DNA of 24,963 bases from Lentisphaeria bacterium (GTDB lineage Bacteria; Verrucomicrobiota; Lentisphaeria; JABSQK01; UBA12247): positions 1 through 24,963 of the forward strand of contig DMTJ01000588.1 in assembly GCA_003477185.1 (NCBI GenBank), read 5' to 3'. The position numbers and the translations under genes are program-made. Each line of letters starts with the position of its first letter. Position 1 is the stretch's first letter. A model generated the notes under the pieces. That model saw only the letters and a program-made list of their open reading frames with translations. It was not told where the DNA came from and did not search any database. Positions 19,050 through 24,963 of the stretch are shown piece after piece.

Positions 19050-20927
19050 ATGTCAGATCTCACAGTAACTTGCAAAAAGTTCTATTTGCCGCTAAGTGCG
19101 ATGGCACTGCTCGGGATTGTGATGGGGATTCTCTGCCCGAGTATTCAGGTGGCTGTCGAGCCAGCCCAAGTTTTGGCGGGAATCGTCGAGTACCCGCGAG
19201 ATAACCCATTTTACATCTACCAGGCGAAGGTTTGGACGATTCTGCACCAAGTGACGGCGGTGTGGCTATGGCTAGGGATGTCAGATGATATGGCGTTTCG
19301 CATCCTCTCGTGCGTCGGGCCATTTGCCGGGATGCTGGGGATGGCGCTGGTCGTGCGTGCAGTTGCGCCAGCTCACATGATGATCTGCGTCATACCATTA
19401 TTCGCCTTTCAGATCGCACGTGGCTGGGGAATGAACTATCCGGTGTTGTTCGCCGGTGCCCCACATACCTATGGACTTGTTGGCTCTCAGACTGTGATGC
19501 TCTGTTTGGGATTGTTTGCCGCGGGACGACCAAAGCTCGGTGCGGCTCTGCTAGGGGTGCTGCCCGCTATCCATCCGTCGCTGGGAGTTTGGGCCGGCCT
19601 TGTGATTGCAACCGGATATGCGTGGCATGTGCGCGGTCGTTGGCGTCGCATGGTGCCTCTTTTGCTGCCCTTTGGCTGTGGATGTCTAGTGACGGTAATT
19701 AGCCTGACTATACATTTTGGCTTTTTCGCAGACGTTCCGTCGATTTCGGCAGAGGAAGCCAGCATTTACCACAGGGCGTGGATCGAGCATTGGGACGGAC
19801 ACCGAAAACCGTTGTCGTGGCTCAAACCCCAGAACGCGGTGCTATTGAGCGGGTTTATTCTATCACTGGCCTGGCTCTGCTGCTATCGCCGCAAGATGAC
19901 GCGCAATGGGGCATTTATCCTGAGGGTTGTTTTCGTCGCGTTCGCAATCGGCATTCCTGCCGTTGCTATAACGCATATTTCGCCGGAGCGGGTGCCTGTG
20001 ATTGCAGTCGCGTTGATGCCAACGCGCCCACTGAATATCAGCGTGGTTCTGTATCCGCTATTACTTATGGGATTTATCTGGCACTTTCGCCGCACGGTAG
20101 TGGTCCCCGCCTGGCTGTTTCTGATCGTAGGGTTGGCAGCAACGAAGATTTTTCCGACGCCGATCGAGTGGGCCTTAGGGACCCCGCTGGTTCTGGTTCT
20201 GCTCGCTGTGGTCGATAGAAACAAGTCGTTGCTTGCATTCGGAGTCGGCGCTCTGGCCTTGATTGGGGCGGTTTCTCTCGGCAGCATCGGCCTACTAATA
20301 ATTGGCGTGGCTTTGCCGCCAGTTGGCGTTTGGCTGTCTAGGCGACCGTTTTGTACGCGTGCGCTTCATCATGGAGTTGTGAAGCGGTGGTGGGGGGGGG
20401 CACTGACCTTTTGCATGCTGATCATCGCGGTGCGCTTTGCAGTAATCGTTGGGCGCTATTCGATATCCGATCATGCTAAGTATGCGGAGCAGATCCGGAG
20501 CCCTGCGATTCGTGTCGCAAGATCTCGGGAGGGAGGGCTAGCTCTTGCTCCATCGCTTTACATGGTGCAACTGGTTACGAGACGACCGGTACCCTTGGAT
20601 CCCGTCGCGTTGGATGGGTACATCTACGCGATGGAGGGCTGGCCAACTGCCAATCGCTGCATGCGAGAGTTGTACGGGGTGGACCTGTTGGATCCGCCAC
20701 CGGGCTTGATTGCGAATGCCTGCGTACCCGAGCAGCCGAGTAGACAGCTTTGGCGAGAGCGCACGCCGGAGGAATGGCAACGGCTCGGGAAGAAGTATCT
20801 CTTTACGGATGTGCTTACGCCTATTGGCTGGAAGCTGAATCTGCCGGTCATTGTTGTAGACGCCCGGCACGTGCTTTACGCAGTTCCGGATTCGGTTAGG
20901 CCAAGGTTACCTGCGGCGGCCGAGTAA
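19050..20927 (+). CDS. Polytopic inner-membrane protein of unknown function (possible GT-C-like)
   Basis: The 625-residue product is mostly hydrophobic, with about ten to twelve predicted membrane helices ('LPLSAMALLGIVMGILC', 'FAGMLGMALVVRAVAPAHM', 'AALLGVLPAIHPSLGVWAGL', 'LLIIGVALPPVGVWLS'). A soluble C-terminal part from about residue 465 follows ('AIRVARSREGGLALAPSLYM', 'LDPVALDGYIYAMEG'). This plan, many helices and then a periplasmic domain, resembles lipid-linked-sugar GT-C glycosyltransferases and related PVC membrane proteins, but I see no catalytic acidic motif in the first loop that settles it. A run of nine G (20392-20400) encodes W-W-G-G near residue 448; loss or gain of one G would end the protein soon after. 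The gene overlaps the convergent kinase gene by 32 nt. The ATG at 19050 has only a weak GAG upstream. Confidence 0.8.
   Translation: MSDLTVTCKKFYLPLSAMALLGIVMGILCPSIQVAVEPAQVLAGIVEYPRDNPFYIYQAKVWTILHQVTAVWLWLGMSDDMAFRILSCVGPFAGMLGMALVVRAVAPAHMMICVIPLFAFQIARGWGMNYPVLFAGAPHTYGLVGSQTVMLCLGLFAAGRPKLGAALLGVLPAIHPSLGVWAGLVIATGYAWHVRGRWRRMVPLLLPFGCGCLVTVISLTIHFGFFADVPSISAEEASIYHRAWIEHWDGHRKPLSWLKPQNAVLLSGFILSLAWLCCYRRKMTRNGAFILRVVFVAFAIGIPAVAITHISPERVPVIAVALMPTRPLNISVVLYPLLLMGFIWHFRRTVVVPAWLFLIVGLAATKIFPTPIEWALGTPLVLVLLAVVDRNKSLLAFGVGALALIGAVSLGSIGLLIIGVALPPVGVWLSRRPFCTRALHHGVVKRWWGGALTFCMLIIAVRFAVIVGRYSISDHAKYAEQIRSPAIRVARSREGGLALAPSLYMVQLVTRRPVPLDPVALDGYIYAMEGWPTANRCMRELYGVDLLDPPPGLIANACVPEQPSRQLWRERTPEEWQRLGKKYLFTDVLTPIGWKLNLPVIVVDARHVLYAVPDSVRPRLPAAAE
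20392..20400 (+). repeat. G9 homopolymer tract within the membrane-protein gene
   Basis: Nine consecutive G follow TGGT in the codons TGG TGG GGG GGG GCA. With eight G the frame reads GGG GGG CAC TGA and stops at once. With ten G it stops at a TAA near 20477. It therefore behaves like an on/off element if slippage occurs; the present length keeps the gene open. Confidence 0.9.
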
Positions 20928-21897
20928 TAATGGTCGTCCCGGTGGAGCTTACAGCAATCGGAATCTCAATCAGCTCATTCAGGCCGCTCCGTACAGATTC
21001 CCGCTGCGAAGGCGCGACAAACAGCAACAGAAAACCGCCGCCGCCAGCACCACAGAGTTTGCCGCCGAGGGCGCCGGCTTCCCGAGCGCGTGAATAGAGC
21101 TTGTCGATCTCCGGCGTGGAAATGCGATCACTGATTTTTCTTTTCAACTGCCATGATTCGTGCAGGAGGCTTCCGAAGTCTGAGAGTGAGGAGTCTCTGT
21201 CGGTAAGAATTCTGGTCGCAGTGTCCACCATGCCGCGCATGGTATGGAGAGTCTGGGCTTTCGCCTCGAGATCTCCCACATAAGCTTGGGCAATCGTGGA
21301 AGCGGTTCGCGAGAGACCGGTGAAGAACATCATAAGATGCCCCTGAAACGCCTCGAGTCGATTCATAGACAACTGGAGCGGGTGTACGTCAAAGCCACCG
21401 TCTGGTGCGAACTCGATGCGATTCAGTCCGCCATAAGCGGCGGCGATTTGGTCCTGGATGCCGACGGTCTCGCCCATCACCACGTGCTCAAGGTAGATAC
21501 TTTCCTTTGCCAGCTCGCGCACACTCAGGTCCCGGCCGCGCATGGTATGGAGGCAGTTTAGCAGGCCGACTGTGAAGGACGAGCTGGAGCCAATTCCGCT
21601 GCGGGCCGGTAGGTCCCCGCTGTGCTGAATCTCCACGCCGTAGTCGACTTCCAGATGGCGCAGACACCCTTCAACGGCTGGATGCTCGATCTCTGAGTTA
21701 TCGTTCACAAGCTCGATATGCGACCAGACAATCCGCGACCGATGTGCGAAAAACGGCGGAAGTTGGCGACAAGTGATGTAGCAGTATTTGTCGATAGCTG
21801 TCGACAGTACCGCACCACCATGCTTCCCAAACCAGGCGGGGTAGTCCGTCCCACCGCCAAAAAATGAGACGCGATACGGCGTGCGGCTGATAATCAT
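20896..21897 (-). CDS. hddA: GHMP kinase, D-glycero-D-manno-heptose 7-phosphate kinase type
   Basis: The 333-residue product is a GHMP-family sugar kinase. It opens 'MIISRTPYRVSFFGGGTDYP', the signature N-terminus of the HddA group. The phosphate-binding motif is 'PARSGIGSSSSFTVGLLN' (about residues 97-114), and motif 3 is 'GGKLCGAGGGGFLLLF' near residue 290. HddA phosphorylates D-glycero-D-manno-heptose 7-phosphate at C1, giving the 1,7-bisphosphate on the way to GDP-heptose. Fucose kinase-like relatives share the fold, so the heptose assignment rests partly on the linked HddC-like and Cj1427-like genes. Its ATG shares one base with the stop of the dehydrogenase gene (TGATG), a sign of coupling. 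The 3' end overlaps the plus-strand membrane-protein gene by 32 nt. It is the last gene of the minus-strand operon. Confidence 0.85.
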   Translation of the reverse strand: MIISRTPYRVSFFGGGTDYPAWFGKHGGAVLSTAIDKYCYITCRQLPPFFAHRSRIVWSHIELVNDNSEIEHPAVEGCLRHLEVDYGVEIQHSGDLPARSGIGSSSSFTVGLLNCLHTMRGRDLSVRELAKESIYLEHVVMGETVGIQDQIAAAYGGLNRIEFAPDGGFDVHPLQLSMNRLEAFQGHLMMFFTGLSRTASTIAQAYVGDLEAKAQTLHTMRGMVDTATRILTDRDSSLSDFGSLLHESWQLKRKISDRISTPEIDKLYSRAREAGALGGKLCGAGGGGFLLLFVAPSQRESVRSGLNELIEIPIAVSSTGTTIITRPPQVTLA

Positions 21898-22829
21898 CAG
21901 ACGTTCTTGTAGTCAAATGGCATCACGCCAAATGCACACCGCAGCTCGACAATTCCATCATCGAGTGAGCGCTTGGCCTCGAAGCCGGCTTCACGGAGGC
22001 GTGCATTCGAGACGATGTAGTTACGCTTATCAGGGTCTTCGCCAATGGGCGCATGGTGGATCACAAAACCGGGAATGTGCGCGCGAATGGCCTCTGCTAG
22101 CTCGGTCTTGGAAAGATTGGCGTCATCGAGTCCTGCGTTGTAGCAATGGCCGACCATTTTGTCGCGGTTGGTGATGCAATGAAGGAAGGCATCTGCTACG
22201 TCGCGGATGTGGATGTAGTTTCGCTTGAAGTGGCCTTCGAAAATCACGACGTAGCGGTCTGTGCAGGCAGCGTAGGTGAAATGATTCACCAGCAAGTCGA
22301 GCCGCATTCGGCTCGAGCTGCCGAACACGGTGGCGAGGCGCAGCGTGATCGCGTTCTCAGCTTCGAGCAGCAGCAATTCGGCATTCACCTTTGTCTTGCC
22401 GTAAAGTGTGATGGGCTCGAGCGGACTGTCTTCCGTACACACCACTTCGCCGCTCTTAGTGCCGTAGCCGCTATTCGTATTGGGGTAGACCACCAGCTGG
22501 TTTGAGCTGCGTCGGTCGTTGAGGTCGCGAATGGCGTCGAAGTTAGTCGTCTCCGCCGCAACCGGCTGCCGCGCGCAGGCACCAGCGCCAACAATGGCTG
22601 CCAGCGGGATTAGCACATCGGCCTTGGCGATGAGAGGCCCGACCACACCCATGTCGCGGGCATCAGCGCGGATGAAATCGAAATTGGGGTCATGACAGAG
22701 ATGCAATAGGCTGGGCACGCGGTGTAGCAGCAGGTCCACAGCGGTGACTTTGTATCCTTCGGCCAGCAGTTGTTCGCATAGAACGGATCCTAAAAATCCG
22801 CCAGCGCCAGTTACCAAAACGTGTGTCAT
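21897..22829 (-). CDS. SDR-family nucleotide-sugar enzyme, Cj1427-like GDP-heptose dehydrogenase
   Basis: The 310-residue product is an extended SDR: Rossmann glycine motif 'VTGAGGFLG' (residues 6-14), 'PNTNSGYG' (117-123) and the catalytic pair Y143-x3-K147 in 'LYGKTK'. 'TLRLATVFGSSSRMRLDLLV', 'KRNYIHIRDVADAF' and 'GEDPDKRNYIVSN' follow. From memory these last blocks match C. jejuni Cj1427, which oxidises C4 of GDP-D-glycero-alpha-D-manno-heptose with bound NAD and uses 2-oxoglutarate to recycle it. That precise reaction is inferred from resemblance and from the flanking heptose kinase and guanylyltransferase genes; an epimerase or dehydratase role is the alternative. AGAGGAG lies 6 nt before the ATG. 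It starts 16 nt after the guanylyltransferase stop and its stop overlaps the kinase start. Confidence 0.85.
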   Translation of the reverse strand: MTHVLVTGAGGFLGSVLCEQLLAEGYKVTAVDLLLHRVPSLLHLCHDPNFDFIRADARDMGVVGPLIAKADVLIPLAAIVGAGACARQPVAAETTNFDAIRDLNDRRSSNQLVVYPNTNSGYGTKSGEVVCTEDSPLEPITLYGKTKVNAELLLLEAENAITLRLATVFGSSSRMRLDLLVNHFTYAACTDRYVVIFEGHFKRNYIHIRDVADAFLHCITNRDKMVGHCYNAGLDDANLSKTELAEAIRAHIPGFVIHHAPIGEDPDKRNYIVSNARLREAGFEAKRSLDDGIVELRCAFGVMPFDYKNV

Positions 22830-22835
22830 AATGAA

Positions 22836-22842
22836 CTCCTCT
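22836..22842 (-). promoter_or_regulatory. Strong ribosome binding site of the SDR gene
   Basis: Read on minus, AGAGGAG lies 6 nt before the ATG at 22829. It is the only strong Shine-Dalgarno in this operon, where the other junctions are overlapping starts and stops. Confidence 0.7.
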
Positions 22843-22845
22843 GCG

Positions 22846-23571
22846 TTATGATTCGAATTGTTCTAAAAACCTTCCCGCCGAAGCATAACTCTCCGGCGTG
22901 CCAATGTCCAGAAACTCCCCCTCCGTTTCACACCCTGCAAGCCGGCCGTCGAGCCATTCCGGGAAGATGGCTCGCTCCAGACTGAATGGCGCAGCGAGCG
23001 TGACGTCGTCTAATGCATCGCGCTCAAACAGGTAGACGCCAGCGTTGACCAAGGCGGGCCCGGCAGGCGACTCACTCTTCTCGATAAACGCCCGTACGTT
23101 AGAGCCGTCGAGTTCTACCACACCATAGCGATCTGGCTGCGGATGGCGGATCAGGGTCAGAGTTGCGCGCTGTTTTCCCGTGCTATGCTGGGCGATCGCC
23201 GCAGCGCTGGACGCCGTGCAAATCGAGTCTCCATTGCAGACCAGGCAGGTTTGTGATCTGACCTGCTGCAAGGCTGCCTGAACGGCTCCGCCCGTGCCCA
23301 GCGGGGTTTGCTCCTGGATGTAGGTGATCTCGACATTCCAATCGGCGCCGGTCTTGAAATGGTCACTCACCCAATCGCCGCGGTAGCCGAGACTGAAGAC
23401 GAAGCGTCGAATTCCCTCGTGGCGCAGCTTGATCAGCAGCCATTCGACAAACGGCCGACCGCGAACGTCGGCCATTGGCTTGGGGCGATCGGCCACCACG
23501 GCACGTAAGCGCGTACCGAGCCCGCCCACCAGGATTACTGCCTCGGAGACAGTCGAACAAGAGTCAGTCAT
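22846..23571 (-). CDS. hddC: Sugar-1-phosphate nucleotidyltransferase, HddC-like (D-glycero-D-manno-heptose 1-P guanylyltransferase)
   Basis: The 241-residue product has the nucleotidyltransferase signature 'VILVGGLGTRLRAVVADRPK' (G16-G-x-G-T-R21, K31 in 'PKPM'). 'PFVEWLLIKLRHEGIRRFVF', 'TPLGTGGAVQAAL', 'CNGDS' (metal-binding Asp) and the terminal 'FLDIGTPESYASAGRFL' follow. This combination and the short length fit the HddC/WcbM-type heptose-1-phosphate guanylyltransferases better than glucose-1-phosphate thymidylyltransferases, which are longer. It would join GTP and D-glycero-D-manno-heptose 1-phosphate to give GDP-heptose. The ATG at 23571 is chosen because it places the nucleotide motif at residue 12, as in the family; an upstream ATG at 23667 adds 32 unrelated residues that lie within the preceding gene. 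The start overlaps the stop of the glycosyltransferase gene by 8 nt. Confidence 0.86.
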   Translation of the reverse strand: MTDSCSTVSEAVILVGGLGTRLRAVVADRPKPMADVRGRPFVEWLLIKLRHEGIRRFVFSLGYRGDWVSDHFKTGADWNVEITYIQEQTPLGTGGAVQAALQQVRSQTCLVCNGDSICTASSAAAIAQHSTGKQRATLTLIRHPQPDRYGVVELDGSNVRAFIEKSESPAGPALVNAGVYLFERDALDDVTLAAPFSLERAIFPEWLDGRLAGCETEGEFLDIGTPESYASAGRFLEQFES

Positions 23572-24520
23572 CGAAGCCAATAGTGTCCGCAATGATAAAG
23601 TTTGGGCGCCGACGCACATCATCGAAGACGCGTGCGATGTAGAGGGAGGCAATACCAATAAAGACAAGCTGCACGGCCATGGATGCGCTCAGCCCCCAAG
23701 CGAGCCACCACGTGCCGGAAACGCTGTGCCCAGACAGAGATAAGCCGATCAGAACCAACAATCCGAGTAGCGACCCCAGGCACAGAAACAAGGAAAGGAT
23801 CGACGACACGAATAGCGGAAACATGGAGTAGGACGTGAGCCCGAGGATCAATGTCTTGAGCGGATTGATCGTTGCTAAAATTGGGAAATGAGTAATTCCC
23901 CCTGCACGCGCTTCGCGAACATACTTGACCTCGTCTTGGCGGTAGCCTACCCAGGCGACCATGCCGCGAAGATATGGATTTCGCTCTCGCAGATCAAGGA
24001 TGTGACCGACGACGCGGCGCGACAGCAGCTTGAAATCTCCTGCATCGACCGGAATCTGGACGGATGATATCTTCCGGATCATGCGATAGGCAAAGTAGGT
24101 GATGGCCAGCTTAACTGGATTCTCGCCTTCTCGTCGCGACCGCACCGTATGCACTACATCAGCGCCGTCCTGCCACCGTTCGATTAGTTTAGGGATCAAC
24201 TCCGGTGGGTCCTGTAGGTCGGAATCCATATACACTACAGCGTCACCGGTCGCGTACGAAAACCCGGCAAGAACACACTCAGCCACGCCTGTGCGGCGCG
24301 CTGTGCTGATCACCTTTACGCCAGCATCTTTGGCGTTTGCTTCTTGCAGTAGCCTCAGGGAGTCATCGGTAGAGTCATCGTTCACGAAAACCATTTCGTA
24401 GCGCGCAGTACAGTCTTTAAACGCACGCTGAACGCGCTCGATAAGCAGCGGGATGACGTCCGCTTCGTTGCGAAACGAAAATACGATGCTGATCAGGGGA
24501 TCCGGATGACGCTCAGGCAT
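23564..24520 (-). CDS. GT2 polyprenyl-phosphate glycosyltransferase (GtrB/DPM1-like)
   Basis: The 318-residue product has a cytosolic GT-A domain: 'LISIVFSFRNEADVIPLLIE', 'MVFVNDDSTDDSLRLL' (D48, D49) and the metal-binding 'VVYMDSDLQDPPELIP' (D99-S-D101). Two hydrophobic helices (about residues 230-258 and 272-300: 'LFVSSILSLFLCLGSLLGLL', 'AVQLVFIGIASLYIA') and the conserved tail 'RRRPNFII' follow. This is the architecture of bactoprenol glucosyltransferase GtrB and of ArnC/DPM1 relatives, which load a sugar from a nucleotide donor onto undecaprenyl phosphate at the inner membrane for later transfer outside. The sugar is not known. Its ATG overlaps the stop of the radical SAM gene by 8 nt and its stop overlaps the hddC start by 8 nt, so it is embedded in the heptose operon. 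Confidence 0.9.
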   Translation of the reverse strand: MPERHPDPLISIVFSFRNEADVIPLLIERVQRAFKDCTARYEMVFVNDDSTDDSLRLLQEANAKDAGVKVISTARRTGVAECVLAGFSYATGDAVVYMDSDLQDPPELIPKLIERWQDGADVVHTVRSRREGENPVKLAITYFAYRMIRKISSVQIPVDAGDFKLLSRRVVGHILDLRERNPYLRGMVAWVGYRQDEVKYVREARAGGITHFPILATINPLKTLILGLTSYSMFPLFVSSILSLFLCLGSLLGLLVLIGLSLSGHSVSGTWWLAWGLSASMAVQLVFIGIASLYIARVFDDVRRRPNFIIADTIGFDD

Positions 24521-24963
24521 TATCTCGCTTCAGGCGCTGTACAGCCATGTTGTTAATTGACGCAACCGTGTCCGCCCCAAACGTTTCGTGAATCATGTTC
24601 AGATAGGTTGGGTTGCTGTAGTACTCGTGAAACGCGTCGTCACGAAAACGTAGCACGTCACCGGCACTCACGTGCTTGGTGGCAAGCGGGAGCGAATCGA
24701 CAGAATGCTGCGAGTAACCGGACCAACTCTTGGGGAGGGGGAGCCCTTCCTTTATCGCGTGGTCATACAATGGCGATCCAGGATAGGCCATCGCGCAATA
24801 GAAGTTGCCAAACTCGCAGTTAAGCTCCATCGCGAGGTCCAGTGTCTCCTGCATGGAAGCCAAGTCGTCTTCTGGCAGCCCGAAGATGTAGTTACCGATG
24901 ATGTATATTCCGTGGCTTCTGGTCAGCGCGAGCGTCTCGCGAATCGCATCTTGGTCGATGCCC
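24513..24963 (-). CDS. Radical SAM protein, C-terminal part only
   Basis: The frame is open to the right edge, so only the last 149 residues are seen; the N-terminal CxxxCxxC cluster motif, expected upstream, lies outside the window. The visible part begins 'GIDQDAIRETLALTRSHGIY' and continues 'IIGNYIFGLPEDDLASMQET', typical of the late strands of the radical SAM barrel in B12-binding-type radical SAM enzymes, and then 'CAMAYPGSPLYDHAIKEG'. A C-terminal extension ends '...VQRLKRDNA'. Radical SAM/B12 enzymes often methylate or rearrange sugars, lipids or cofactors; the substrate cannot be told here. Its stop overlaps the start of the GtrB-like gene by 8 nt, so it belongs to the same operon and may modify the heptose or its lipid carrier. 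Confidence 0.8.
   Translation of the reverse strand, partial: GIDQDAIRETLALTRSHGIYIIGNYIFGLPEDDLASMQETLDLAMELNCEFGNFYCAMAYPGSPLYDHAIKEGLPLPKSWSGYSQHSVDSLPLATKHVSAGDVLRFRDDAFHEYYSNPTYLNMIHETFGADTVASINNMAVQRLKRDNA

Noticed and set aside
23572..23667. Upstream start extending the guanylyltransferase by 32 residues
   Set aside because: The extension lies inside the preceding gene and the family's nucleotide motif should sit about ten residues from the start, as it does with the ATG at 23571.

Overview
The window reads as chromosomal DNA of a moderately GC-rich, diderm (outer-membrane) bacterium. The outer membrane is indicated by an LptD-type LPS-assembly barrel with a signal peptide and by a nucleotide-activated heptose pathway. 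A BamB/PQQ-like propeller opening with a 'DWPRFLGP' mature N-terminus, an MJ0042-style zinc ribbon joined to one membrane segment, and exported TPR/gluzincin proteins are features I associate with the PVC group (Planctomycetes/Verrucomicrobia/Lentisphaerae/Kiritimatiellae) or nearby uncultured phyla. That placement is inference, not proof. No mobile element, CRISPR array or phage gene was seen. Layout, left to right: the 5' part of a glycerate kinase gene (minus) diverges from a tRNA-Thr(CGT), with overlapping divergent promoters between them. A GH20 hexosaminidase and a Cys/His-rich exported coiled-coil protein follow on plus. A strong bidirectional terminator separates these from a large minus-strand TPR/HExxH protein. 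From 6.5 to 12.1 kb a plus-strand run holds a zinc-ribbon membrane protein, LptD, a DegT-type sugar aminotransferase, a GT2 glycosyltransferase and a small exported protein. A convergent PQQ-like propeller gene (minus) comes next. From 13.6 to 18.8 kb lie gyrB and gyrA. From 19.0 to 20.9 kb there is a polytopic membrane protein carrying a G9 tract. The right end is a minus-strand operon, transcribed right to left: radical SAM enzyme (partial), GtrB/DPM-like glycosyltransferase, HddC-like guanylyltransferase, Cj1427-like heptose dehydrogenase, HddA-like heptose kinase. How the genes work together: the right-hand operon has overlapping or closely spaced genes and looks like a GDP-D-glycero-D-manno-heptose synthesis/modification unit feeding a surface glycan, much like the Campylobacter jejuni capsule heptose cluster. 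The aminotransferase/GT2 pair beside lptD also points to surface polysaccharide. gyrB and gyrA form a supercoiling operon. The most notable observations are the heptose operon in this setting, the G9 tract whose slippage would truncate the neighbouring membrane protein, an LptD whose mature form has exactly two cysteines placed for one inter-domain disulfide, a Gln at the GyrA position equivalent to E. coli Ser83, and the unusual Cys/His-rich exported coiled-coil protein. I did not find a clear-cut new defence or mobile system here; most of the window is housekeeping and cell-envelope function.
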